Shown one piece after another: positions 1-15,660 of a stretch of DNA of 64,000 bases. The notes under the pieces were generated by a model, which saw nothing but the letters and a program-made list of their open reading frames with translations, had not been told where the DNA came from and ran no database searches. How positions within the stretch are numbered: the stretch's first letter is position 1; the number at the start of each line of letters is the position of its first letter. Source of the DNA: Caenorhabditis elegans (taxonomy: Eukaryota > Nematoda > Chromadorea > Rhabditida > Rhabditidae). The stretch spans positions 8,738,501 through 8,802,500 of the forward strand of contig NC_003280.10 of NCBI RefSeq assembly GCF_000002985.6, given 5' to 3'. A program made the translations under genes and the position numbers.

Positions 1-3000
1 GTAATACTACTATTGGTTTGTTAAATTGACATTGATCGTTGGTGAGATGTGTTGTGATAAGAAAAGAAAAACAACACTTGTAAAATGGGGATGTTGGTTG
101 ATGTCTCTGAGATTCTTGCAAAAAATGTTTATGTTTATGTTGTAACTGTATTGTTGGAATATATTACAAATCTGGAAGATTTCAAAAAAGAATATTCGGA
201 AAAATTGTTTTTAAAATTAAAGGTGGAGTAGCAAAGTTTTGGGACTTTTTCCATTAGACTAAAAATGGGCTACAAAGACTGAAAATTCAATTCTCGTGGG
301 GCATTTTAAATCTAATGAAGCATAATGACTGAAAAAGTACATCACGGTACAATGTACAATGAACATACTTTTTATCAAATGTTCTAAAATCAGTCCGATA
401 CTGTAATTTTCATTGTCTTTCTAACAATGAAAATCTGCAACATTCATAAACATGTTATTCTTTTTCTTTTTTAAAAATTTGATAGGTGCAATCATTGATT
501 TGATGAACTCGTTGTAAATATCATAAAAACTGGATATAAAATATGATAAGAAAATGATTTTTATTTGAGAAACTCTTCTTATGTCTTCTTCTTATGCTAG
601 AATATAGTGTTGTTGATATGTAAACTTTTGATTGAATCTTTAATATTATCATCTCATAAACAGGGCTATAAAAGTTCAAAAATATTCGTGATTCCCATAA
701 AATAAATGTTATCAAAATGGGAGTTCGATGTGCACACTCGTGACTTTCAAGAACACAATATTTGATTCAGATCAACTAGAAGTAGAACATTAGTGAAGAA
801 CTCGAACTAAATGAGAAACCTAAACTTTTATCTTAACTAGACAAATAAACTGATAGTGATCATGAAAATATTCCCCGAAATTCAAAAATTCTTCCTGTGA
901 CACACTCTTCACTTTTTCCCACACTAAACATGTATTTCAAAGACATTCCTGTTCGCGTTCCCGCCATTGTTTTTTGTAAATCCATGACTTGACAAAAAAC
1001 AGTGCCTTGAGCAAACTTCCGCTGACGTCCGAAATGTGCCAAGTGTTCTTTGTGCTTTACGTTTCATATTTTCTTTGACGAACGTAGAATTTTACTAGAA
1101 AATTGGTTCAAAAAGCAAATAAATTTTAATATTAAGGATGAGGATATTTCAGTTCATTTGGCACATTATTTTGTATTTGATCACAAAATTGCTCAAAATA
1201 AACCTCGCCCAAAATTTGGTTTGCAATATTGGTTTGAAATATATTTTTGTAAACAGGAAATATATTTTTCTTCAGCGATAGAGACATGGGAAAGAAAATG
1301 TACGCTGATGATCTATTAACCAACATCGTATAAAAAGCAAAACTAGTTGTCCGTTTCATTGAAACCAATTCTTTCTTCCCTTGCTTTTTTTTGTCCACAA
1401 TTGGATTGAGAGACGACAAACCAAATGTATACTGTGTTTTTTGAAAAATATCTTATCAGTAGAGTAAAGGTTGAATGAAAATGTTGTTGATCTGAAAGTT
1501 ATACATCTGAAATACCGGTTAAAAATTATTTGGATCACTGTAGAGATAATTAGAGAGCAATGTTTAGTGTTTTAACTGGTGTTGTTTATAATATTTGAAA
1601 ATTCCCAATGATTATAAGTGCCGCAACATTGGCAGTGATCTTGGACTTTAAAAAATCTTTAAAAAAAAATCAAATATTTCCGGTATAGAATTAAAAAATC
1701 AATCATGTAGTCAAATAAAATTGATTGTCTTTTTTAGACTGTGACAAAATGATAACGAAACACATTTGTAATCTAGGATGACACCTTTCCATAAATGAAA
1801 GGCTATCAAGTTTAAAAATCTGAAACAGGTCTTTATAAATGCATATCATGTTTTTTAATTTGAAAAGTTTGTGGAACTAACCCCTTTTACCGGTTAGTAT
1901 CTCTCGTTTGTTTTCAAAAAAATAACACAAGGTTGTCATTGAAATATCACTGATGACTGATGATAAACTAAACTTTATGTGGAAAGTCACGTAATCGGGA
2001 AACCCCTTTTGCCCCCTGCATGCCCCCTATCACAGTTTTCTTTGAAATCAAGTTATCACCGGAATCCTCTCAATTGTTATCAATGATTTCTTATCAAATT
2101 GGCTCTTGAGGAAACCCCCTTTTGCAGCGTAATTTTTTCAACGAAATTTCTCAATTCCGTAAAGATCAAATGAACACTGAACCGAACCCAACGACACAGA
2201 TCAAAGTTCTGGAGGCGGGTGATGTAATAGAAAACTGAAAGAAAATCATTGGGAAGCAAAAGAGATGGCATCATGAAAAATTGTCGAAAATTGTTAGAAA
2301 TATGAAGAATGATGGAAAGTTCAAAACTATCTTCAAATAATACAAATCAATCAAAGAAAAAAACTTTCTTGTCGACTTGACTAGAGTATCGTAGGATCAG
2401 AAGATCAAATAAATAATTTATTTATTTAAAGGTAGATCGAAAGTAGATCAACACAAATTCTCACTCTTTCTTCACCCCATATAACACTTTTCATATGTAG
2501 TTTGTCCCCTATTCAGTTTCCCATAAGATAAATTCAATTTCATCGATTCCCCCAAACCCACTCATTTGCGTTTTGTTTGCCTCTATGTATAGACAGTTCG
2601 ATTTTTCATTATTCATTAATTTTTTTGATATTTCATTATTTTTATTGTTTGTATTGTTTCGAGATTTCACCTAGACACTAGCTTTTGTAAGTTTACAACA
2701 TATGTAATTATACCTAGTTCCAATTGAGCAAGACTAAAAGTGTTCCGAGTTAGTTTTCCGACCGTTGTGAAGTTCTATTTTTAACTACTCCTATCTTTTG
2801 ATCAAAGATACATTTTGCAATCCAAAAAAAAGAGTTCAAATCTTCATTAGATGATGCTTCATCCTCCTCATCAATCGCTCTTTTGATCATTCGTTTACAC
2901 TGAAAATTGTCAAGGTAAAGAGAAGACTTCTCTCGTTTCATAAACATTTGTGTGCACCGAGCGCAATGCGACCCCGACCACGTGACGCCAGTCTAGAAGG

Positions 3001-5076
3001 GAATTGAAATGATGTGATTTTTCAAGGAATTCTAACAGTTTTATGGCGTGGTTTTGTTGTAGGACATTTGCATTATGTGCGATTGTGTGTGAGTGTGTGA
3101 GTGTATGGGAATGACAATTGAATGTGAAAATGACTGTTTCATTTCTTGTTAGACGTCGTTTGCCGCATTCATTTTGATCGAGAAGTAGACATTAAGTATT
3201 GAACACTGTCACTGATAAATTTTAATAATGAGCGCGGTCGTTTGACAACGAATTTTGATCTAATTTTGAGTAAACTTCCAACACATTTTCTGAAGCTGGC
3301 GTAAGATCAGGAAACTTTAGATTTTACAGACACAATTATGTTTATTTGTAATACGTATTTCGGTCTAGATTGATCTAGCTATAAAAATAGTATGTGATGT
3401 ACGGAACCGCTTGATCGATTTAAAAACTTTGGAACGATTTCTGATGGACGGATAAAGTAATCATTTTTCGATTCCAGTATCAGTCGGCCAAAGATCGTGC
3501 TATCTCTCTCTCTCTCTCCTCATATCCATTCATTACCTTATCACGCCATGTCTGTTCATCGTCAACCATCTCCCCCATTTATTATTTCTTGTCGAGGACG
3601 GAAACCCCCTTTTCTACAGTTTTGGCGACGAAACCATTCATCCCCACGTGGGGTGATAACACGTGGTCGCTCACTGGAAAGATTTGAGAAAGGACGATCC
3701 TACGGTAGAATAGGTACGTGCATACCCTACAAGGCTACGAAAAACATGTACCATGTGACATTCTGTTTGAGTTCATCGGTTTTCCGATCTTTTTTATTGT
3801 TTTTCTTTTGAAAAGAAAACAGATAGAAAAATCAAAAATGGTCAACAGGAAGGTCAAAACCTTCTAAATAAACTGATGCAACATGATTCTGAAAGAACAT
3901 CAGAGAACTGTCGAATGATCAGCCGATTAATCGAATTGGACTGGAAAGAAAGGCCGGCCTGGAACGGGAAACAAAGGTCGTCATGAGATACATAGATAAC
4001 GGAGATAACAATAGGCCAAAGTACAGACTCGTACTCTCGGATAATCTGAAAATGTTCTCTATTTTAAATGTCATTGTTGAAAAGGAAGGAACCGATTCAC
4101 TGCATCGACCTTCCTTTCTTTGATTGAGAGACGTCTTTGTTTCCGGTCATATGATGTTCCAGCCTTTTCTACGTCACATAAAATCTGCTCGTCAAACTTT
4201 GGACCGGCAAATAAGTTGAAAGCAGAAAAACAAAGAACACCAAAATGCACGCATTTTGAACCTGACTTTCATATTTTTCTTGTCTCGTCGCTCAGAGTCG
4301 TCTAGATATTTTATCCTGAAAAGTTCAACATTTAAACGTGACGCTATCAGTTTTCCAGAATCAATTTGTTCCAAGCAAATTAGGTTTGCGGAGCCAGTTC
4401 GTCTCTAGAATTGTTTGTTCTCGCTAATTTTGATTTTTTGAACCACGATTTTCCTTTTCCACATATATGTGCACGTGTTGAGCGAAAATCGTAATGTTTG
4501 ATTTTCTGCTTACTGTTTCGAACAATATTTCATTTTTCGAAAACTAAAACTTTAATATTTTCTTTCTATAATTTGACGAACCATCGGAAAAGACGTCAAA
4601 GTGACGATTGCGTCAAGAGAGAGCCCCAGCGGCGGTGCCAAAGCGTGTGAGCTCGTGACTACATGAGCCCTCCCTCCCTTTCCGCTCATCGATTAACATG
4701 CTTTTTCCCTTTGAATAAAATTTTTCCATTTAATTTTCCTCTTTGCAAATTAGCTTATAAATTACCAAAGGACTTTGTAACTTCACATTGTAAATATCTG
4801 AAAGAAACGAGTTTTTCCAGCCAAATCAAGAGACCACAGCGATCAGACGCGTCGATTTTTGTTCGATTCATAGGAACAGAATGATGAAAGTGTATTGTTG
4901 CCTAGAAGCTCTAATCGTTCTTTGCAGTCACGTGGCTGTATTCAATAGTTTGTATTTTATGTCAGTAGTTTCCAGATTGAATTGATAAGACCATCTATCT
5001 TCCCAGCCCAACTCGCGCCTCCTACGAACAAGAGAGGCGTTGCCAGAACAAAAAATAACTCCCACTTTGAATCACC
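1..5076. other. Non-coding region upstream of the kinase gene
   Basis: I found no gene here. All open frames are short, lack splice-linked partners and overlap each other on both strands. The sequence is AT-rich with scattered GATAA/TTATC motifs. A GAAACCCC-rich motif recurs near 1998, 2110 and 3600. The stretch probably holds promoter sequence or 5' non-coding exons and introns of longer isoforms of the downstream kinase, but I could not define any such exon. Confidence 0.6.
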
Positions 5077-5084
5077 TATATAAA
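5077..5084 (+). promoter_or_regulatory. TATA box (TATATAAA)
   Basis: A consensus TATA box followed by a GC-rich stretch and then a long CT-rich leader (about 5200-5470). It lies about 550 bases before the kinase start codon. An acceptor-like TTTCAG at about 5572-5577 suggests that a 5' non-coding exon is spliced onto the first coding exon. Promoter function is inferred from sequence only. Confidence 0.5.
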
Positions 5085-5628
5085 CCGCCCATTTTCACAA
5101 CCAACCAGACATACAGACTCGAGGCAAAGGTGCTCCGCCCCAATAAGATAGCCCATGTATAACTCCTCACTTGTCTTTCTATCTTTTCTCACCGGGGCGC
5201 CTCCCTCCCAACCAGACACTTCTCATCTCTTCTCTCTCCCTCTCTTTCTGCCTCATCGTAAATTTATATTCACGCACTAGAAGGTCGATATCGATCGGTA
5301 GAAAGCTTGATTCTTGCTTCATTGTCTTTTTTCTTTCCGTATGTTTTACCTCTTTTCTCTTCTTCTTCTCATTTTCTCCTTCTCCCGAACGATACCATTG
5401 TTAAGCAGATTAAAGTCAGTCTGCAAGAACAGTCAGGTACTAGAAGTACTCGATCTTCTTCTTCTTTCCGTCAACAGTATTTTTTCTCGTTCCACTTTCA
5501 ATAGTTTACCGTTTCTATGTAAACATATCTATTTCACTTTTTCATTGCCTTTGACCTATGACCATTTTAATTTCAGGCTTTCGCCAACTTTTCCACCCAC
5601 AGCTTTACGCTGTACCTAAACGAGAAAG

Positions 5629-8570
<2,942 letters not shown>

Positions 8571-11500
8571 TCCATAACCTACCTCAAAATATCTCATTTA
8601 TATCAATTCCTGCCATGCTATATATTTGACTGACCAATCGGTTATATACTTTTCGATTATTTCTTTACATAATTTTCTTGTAAATAATTTGTTTTCATAT
8701 TATATGCACGTCGTAAATGAATCCCCTATCACTATTTCCACAAACCTATTACACCATTCGCGCACCTGCCAGTACCAGCCACCCGACTCTGAGAGAATAT
8801 GAGCATCGTTGCTCTCCGCAGGTGTTTGTTCGTCAGTCTGCTGTCACCAAATGACCCTAGTTGGGGAAAAGGGGGTCCGACAAATATTATGAACCTGTTG
8901 AGTTTATGCATGCACATCAATTAGAGGACAGATGTGCGTGTGCCCACCAGATTATGACAGTTTTATGATGGACGTTCCTGGAGCCGTCTTGAGACGCTTT
9001 GAGCCGACTCAATTGAGAATTTTAGTGGATTCAGGTGTTTTTATATGAAAATGGTTTTGAAAAGAAACGTTTATGAATTTTTGCTCATATCAATCGCAAA
9101 CAAATATGATACTGGAATTGGCAACGTTCTCTTCCAACATTTAGTAGGTTCACTGTGTTCATCTGTATTATACAAAATGACAAAGAAACGTTCAGCATTT
9201 TTTACTGTTAGTTGGCAACATTGACATCGGCCAATTTATCAATTTCACTCCTAACTCAGTATAACTTCCGCTCGGAAGTTTAAAAGGGTTGTGAATATTC
9301 TTGGTAAGGAGTTCACTATATTTGTTCCAGTTTGAAAAAAACCAAATTAAGTCTACTATTTTTTAAACAGTTCTCTCAACTTGGTGAATGGCATAATTCT
9401 CTCATGATAATAAATTTAAGTGTTGCTCTCAAATGAATGCTCCAAATGATTAGTTTCCCGAATGAATGATAGTTTGTGAATGTGACAATAATAAACAAGT
9501 TGTTTTGCCCTTTCGCCACCACATCTCTTATCTCATCTTACAGCTGCATGACGACGATGATTTGTTGCATCGTTGACGTGCTCCGTGCCGCTTCATTCAT
9601 TCCATTCAACTAATCAGTTAAGTTGTGAAATAGCGTGTACAATACGAGACACAGATGTCCTCAAGTGCTCCGCTCGCGCGGTGTATGGCGGGTTTGTTGT
9701 TTACTGGGTTGACCACCCTGGTCGGAGTCTCTAGTTGCCAGCCAGCTCTCGGTCATTCGGGGTCACTGATGTTTACGTGCCGTGCCAGTGTCCCAATAGA
9801 CACGCTAGGCGGCCGTCCGCGCGGACTCACTAACCCAAGACGTTCCACCCCATATTTTCATTTCTGTGCCACACATACTCAAAGTCACTCAGATTTTTAA
9901 CTGGGCTCACAAAGGCGGTCTTTTTTCATGTTTTTGTGTTCTCAGTTGAATTCTACTCACAAAATGTGTCCCCTTGCCGCCGGCTTTTTGTGTCAATTTT
10001 TGAGCTTACTTTTGTTGTTCCATGTTGTGAAATACATATGTAATGTTTTGAAACACACAGAAATTAAACTCAAAATTAGAAATTTTCTAGTAGTTCTAGA
10101 TCAAAAAAAATTTTATCACATGATTTAATGATAACTGTTTTATCCCAACTGTTTCTTACTAACCTTCGGAGATTTTATAATCCTAATTTTCTTTCTTACT
10201 CTGAGTGATTAAAATTTAAAATATTTCGACTTTAAATAACAGTTTAGACTTTTAAGAAACTTCTAAGGCAGTATTTGGAATTAAATCGGAAACAGGGAGA
10301 AGCTTGACATACTCCGACCTTTCAACTCAATGCTTTCTAATTATTTCATTATTTTTGATGTGCACGACAATCACTTGTGGATGCACCCACCATCTGCTCT
10401 TTTTCCCATTCATCCCTGCGAATGTTTATTCCCATAGTGAGTCATCATGACAACAATAACAACGGGCTCTTCCACTTAAAAGAAACATCTTTTCTCGGAT
10501 TCTCCAAGAATCTACTACTCCATCTATTTTTTTTTTAAATTTAAACCGCTTTCGTTTTTATTTTGCAACGAGATGCCAATGCGTTCTGATCTACAATTGA
10601 TTGAATCATCACAGCCGGATCTGTGAAGCCTCACCCAAACATATCTCGATGAAGAAGAAAAGGAAAGGCAAATTACGCATTAGAAAGAAAGAGACAGGGT
10701 ATTCCCGTTCTGAGTGCCTTTCGAATCCCGAACCTGCATCATCGTCGTCAGTTTCAAGCCTATTGTCCAATCCGACTTTCACTCTTGCGGTGGTCACCAC
10801 ACTGTCCGAAAACTCTCGTTTTCTCCAGTTGCCTCCGAAGTCGTCGACGACGTTTGCTTTCGCTTTGTCTTCCCTTTTTGAATTTCGCTTTCAATCCTCC
10901 CAATCGAGATCCGCTTCATCATCTTCACTTTTCACCTGGCTTTTCCTTTATGTCAGCTTTACCTGAATGTTGTTTGTATTTGCATAGTTTAATTGGTATT
11001 TAATTTTTTGAATTCGAAATCAATTTTCATGAACTTCCTGAATTGGCTGAAGTATCATTGAAGAGATAAAAACCGTTTATCCTTTTGCTGACCCGTGTCC
11101 CCCTTTTCATTCGTTTTTCTCTTTTCCTTTTCATATCCGTTCAAAAGTCACACATTGGGCGATGTTTTTACAAGAAATAATTATCTATGTACGTTTTTTA
11201 CGAATAATAATATTCAAAAATTGTGCAAAAGTACTATTATTTATAATTCCAATATTTATTTTTTTGTATGAACCTTACCGTATATTAGTTTGTTTGCTAA
11301 TATCCAAATTTACAAAAGGCTGTTTTTCGGCCAATCTTAAATTTTGATAGTTTGATGGAAAACACTTATTTTTACTAAAATAATCGAAAACGTAACCTGG
11401 AAAACGCTACACCGTCTTTAACTTAAGAAAAAAAAATATAACTAACTCATTTTATTTGATTAAAGTTGTTGATTCAATAATTTTGAAACAGTTTTCATTA

Positions 11501-13485
11501 ATTCACTTTTCAAAGTGGGCAGACTCAAAGAATACCTCTTTTTCATGTGAAAAGCTAAAACTTCACTTGTTCCAATTTAAAAGTTCTAAGAAAATAACAG
11601 TTCTTCTTGACAATCCTAGATTCAAGTAAAGATACCTTTATCTAAAATTGAATTTCAATTTTCTCTCCTCTTTTTCCAATTTCATTCACTTTCCTTCCCA
11701 TAGCCTGCATACTTTCACCGACTCGTTCCCGAACGATATGATCGTGCTAGCCACTCTCTCTTTCTCGTATCGAACTGCGATCTTTCAGTTCCCAACAAGA
11801 ATACCATCATTTCAACACCTCACTTTCGCAATCAACTACCAAAAGTGCACTCTCACTCTGTTACTCTACCTAACCGTATTATCCGCTCTCCATGTAAAAC
11901 TACTGAAGTAGACACAGCAAGGGACAGGCACACACTCACTGGTCATCAAAATCATCAAATGATGCAGTGAATTTGGCTGTTCTGGTTTGCAGACAAAAAA
12001 GTTTTGGAAGCGGTGCGGGAGGATAGTGGACACTGTTTGTGATTCACTTCTCGTCATTCTCCGAGCCTTACAAACAAACAAAAATAGCTCTCTCTTTTCG
12101 CTGACGATTGTCCCCCAACACGGGCGGCGGTTATTTTGGCTCTCGCCACTCTTTTTCAAGGTGCACAATCAAAAACAAACAAGTCCAGCCCGATTTCGCG
12201 AATTTGTTCATCTAGTTCAACGCATTTTTTTCATTTTGAATACATTTGCTTGTATCGTTTCCGAGTTTCTTGAACAATTACTTTCAGAATTGAGTATCAT
12301 TTTTTGTGTTCAGCAGTGAAAAATAACCAAAATTTCTCTATCAGGCTTGCACTCACATTGGTCATATTTTACAGTCCTGACCTAGAGTGCGTTTATGAAT
12401 TTTTCAAGACTTTTGTTTATCTAAACCTACCAATTTTTTCTTCGTTATCTTTTTCAACTTTATCTTTTAGCCGTATCTCATTATTCACTTTCCACCCAGT
12501 AGCTTCATCCTCTTGTCTTCCAATTCTCCGCAAAGTTCACCTACCCTTTTGTACTAGTGACCTGATGCGACGAATTCAACCATTGACCTCCTCCTCCTTC
12601 TCACACTTAGACACACATACATCCGTAACCCGAAGCAGCGAAAGTTAAGCATGAAAGCGAAAGGAAAGTGAAAACAATTAGGAAAAGTCGGCATCATCAT
12701 GGATCGGAGGAGGCGACGCGTTGAAGTCGTTGCGAACGATGAAAAATGATTAGGAGACGGGTCGAAGAAAAAGAGAAGGGACTGCAATGAAGAGAGAAGG
12801 GGGCGAAAGTCGGAGGGGATATCCTGTTCTTCGACTGGTTTATTGTAGAGACTGAGAGTGAGAGGATCTACCAAGCATTGTCCGAAACATTGACCATGGC
12901 TAACTGGTTTGCAAGGCGCAAATAGGTCAACTGAGGAGAGGCACAACACCGCTTAATTGTTGCTAACTGCACTCTACACCTACCATATGAACACACCTGT
13001 ACCAGATATACTTTGTTTTCTCACCTTTTTTTAAGTTAGTGATTTTCTGGTTGTCTAGATACTCAGGGATTAGCATTGCGTAAGATCATCTTCACTGAAA
13101 CCAAAAACTGAATAATTTTTGTATACACATTGGTCAATTAAAATGGCTTACAATTAATTAATAATATCTGGAAACAGTGAACACATTGAACTTCTGATTG
13201 TGCTGAATCTCCAAAGATCGTGTCAATTTCAACTCAAAAAGACGTATTTGTCCTTACATCAAATAGGTTGACAGCTTCTTTTAACTCTACTAACTTTCCA
13301 TTTCAATACACCATGTGTACTAACATTTTGAAGTCAAAATATAAATGTTGTGTCTTAATTCATTTTGAAAGATTTTGGTATTCATATTTCTTTCACCGAT
13401 GTTCTTTTCTTTCAAATTTCGTACTTCTATATTCTTGATTTTCTTCTTTTGTTTGACTTTTAATCATCTTATTTTTATTTTTCAG
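8571..13485. other. Intergenic region between the kinase and atf-2
   Basis: No gene is supported. Open frames are isolated and up to about 130 codons (around 10601-10966 and 12554-12949), with serine/phenylalanine-rich low-complexity translations typical of chance frames in CT-rich DNA. A GC-rich patch lies at about 9650-9850. A TTTTTCAG acceptor immediately precedes the atf-2 ATG, so part of this stretch may be atf-2 5' non-coding exon or promoter. Confidence 0.6.
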
Positions 13486-15238
13486 ATGGACGTCGACTCG
13501 GCATCATTGTCACCGTCCTCCAGACTTTCGGTGGTTTGTTCGGCATCCGCCGAGTTCTCATCGAGCTCGTCGGATTCGTCGAACTTTTCAGAAGGATCTC
13601 CCCCGGAATCTAGAAGGTTTGAATTTTTAACAGTTTGATGAAACTTTTGAAAGTTTAAATACTTTTCGACATTGATAACTATTTTTCCAGAAATTCCGTA
13701 AACGAAAGTGTAATAAAAGATGAACATTACTGGGAAAGGCGACGGAGAAATAACGATGCATCAAGAAGAAGTCGAGAAAAGCGAAGGCAAAACGATCTAG
13801 CAATGGAAGAAAAAATAATGTTACTTTCCGCCGAAAACGAACGGTTAAAATCTCAGTTAGGAACGACACCAATTCCACAACCATCAGTAACAGAGCCTCC
13901 AACATCTCTGATTATTCCCCAAGTTGCAAAGAATCTTTTCCCAGCGGGTCCAATAGCATCTTTGCAAGCGAGTTCAATGCTTACTGTTCCATTGCTCCAG
14001 GCAGCTTCGCATATTCCATCAATGTTGCAGCTTTGTCAACTACAGCCAACAACTATTCAGTCACCGGTAAGTTATTTTATTGAACTTGGAAATATCGAAA
14101 TTGTGATGATTTAAATAAAATAAATTAACTCGTGGAAAAATATTTACTATTACAAAAACGTCTGAACCGCATATAAAGTTCCATTGTCATTTTTTGGCAA
14201 CACAACTCAGATTGTCAACAATTTAATGAATACATTGACAGCTGAATGCGTGACCTAGAAAGACAGATGTCCCATAACGTTTTTCCATGTTTGTAGGTCT
14301 ATGCGAGCACTCAACAACCTGCATCAACGTCAGCATCATCTTTATTCTCTTCATCGTCTTCATCTGCATTTCATCCTTTTCGACCATCAGAAAGTGCTCA
14401 GCAGAGTTTTCCATCGAGTAGCGTAATTGTGAAAATTGAACGAAGAAGTCCAGATTCATCAACTGACGTGAATATGCCTCAACCTCAGTTACAGCCTGGA
14501 TCTAGCGTTATTCAACAAAGTAAGTCGTTGTTTTTGAAAGTAAAGAGCATATTTTCATTTCACTAGTATTAATTGAAACTATAATCTAAAATTTATTTCA
14601 GTCGGTCAGCCTGCTCCATCAGGTACGCCTCAACCAGTAATCCAAGCTGTTCAACAAGGACCATCCCTGCTATCTGCTCTTCTTTCACAGCGAAGACCTT
14701 CTCCTACAGTACCACAAAGCCGAACGGAACATATTTCGGGGCTAAATTCCCCTCCAAGACATACTGGAAACAAATCAGACTGTGAAAGTGTATCGTCTTC
14801 AGCATCTTTCTCTCCATCGCATTCTTCGGAAGATCACTCAAATTATTCGAACAAATCGGTAAGTTTTTTTAAAGGAATTGAAAGAAGACATTTTTAAATA
14901 CATGTCAAATATTTCAAAAAAAAACTTTCAGCCCCAATATGTGGACAGACGTCGAAGGAACAATGAAGCCGCAAAAAGATGTAGAGCAAATAGACGAGCA
15001 GTATTCGAATACAGGTCACGACGAGTTCAGGTAAGTTGAAACTAATTTTAATAGAAAACATAAAATTTTAAAACTTAGATATAAATTTATTGAATCAATT
15101 ATTACTTAACATTTTCAGCTCTTGGAAGGTGAAAATGAAGATCTTCGTACCCAAATCGAAACGCTAAAAGCAGAAATAGCCCACTTCAAATCAGTTTTGG
15201 CTCAAAGAGCATCAGTTGTTACTGCCCTTCACCCTTGA
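13486..15238 (+). CDS. atf-2: bZIP transcription factor ATF-2 (two bZIP modules)
   Basis: Six coding exons: 13486-13616, 13691-14066, 14297-14519, 14602-14858, 14932-15030, 15119-15238; 401 residues. It is a nuclear DNA-binding protein. There are two basic-leucine-zipper modules. The first (about 57-100) has the basic region RRRRNNDASRRSREKRR and a short zipper. The second (about 332-385) has RRRRNNEAAKRCRANRR and a longer zipper with leucines at heptad spacing. Both resemble the PAR/CES-2-like class. The linker of about 230 residues is rich in Ser, Pro and Gln, as in activation or repression regions. The start codon directly follows an acceptor TTTTTCAG, typical of a trans-spliced or 5'-spliced nematode gene. 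I recall this locus as K08F8.2. A poly(A) signal AATAAA lies at 15420-15425. Confidence 0.9.
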
Positions 15239-15419
15239 TCCCATTCCATTTTCTTATTTTTGACTAATACGGATAGAAAGCCAATTTTCTTCGTCTTCTC
15301 GCTAGATGCCCCCCAATCAAAGTCTTTCGCTCTCAAAAAACCCTTCCTCTCTTTCTGCAATACTTCCAATCATTCATGTGCAATACTTTTTAACTTTAAA
15401 TGTTTCATTAATTGTTTCT

Positions 15420-15425
15420 AATAAA
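15420..15425 (+). terminator. Poly(A) signal of atf-2
   Basis: AATAAA about 180 bases after the atf-2 stop codon, in AT-rich 3' sequence. Its position fits 3'-end formation of atf-2. Confidence 0.6.
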
Positions 15426-15577
15426 ACCAATGTGTTATTATTTTTGATTTGCTTCCTGTACAAAAAAAGGTGAAACAACAAAAAAAAGTAAAGTCTGCAA
15501 ACGATTTTTAAAATCCACCCGTCGCTTGCCAGAAAACGGAAACTTTTCAGAATGATATAACTGAATCAGAAAATTGT

Positions 15578-15583
15578 TTTATT
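15578..15583 (-). terminator. Poly(A) signal of the four-span membrane gene
   Basis: TTTATT on the + strand, read as AATAAA on the minus strand, about 78 bases past the stop codon at 15661. It serves the minus-strand gene; its atf-2 counterpart lies about 160 bases away. Confidence 0.55.
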
Positions 15584-15660
15584 AATGTTTCATATATACA
15601 AATTATTATGAGAAAGTGAATTTAAAGTTGAGCATTGATAATTATTTGATTACTTTTCCA

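Noticed and set aside
3497-3811. 104-codon frame in the kinase upstream region
   Set aside because: Low complexity start (CT repeats), no connection by splicing to the kinase frame.
9655-9900. 81-codon frame in the GC-rich patch
   Set aside because: Openness is explained by GC content; the product has no domain and there is no promoter or splice support.
10601-10966. 121-codon open frame upstream of atf-2
   Set aside because: Ser/Phe-rich translation from CT-rich DNA, no splice partners, no recognisable domain; an overlapping frame on the other strand is equally open.
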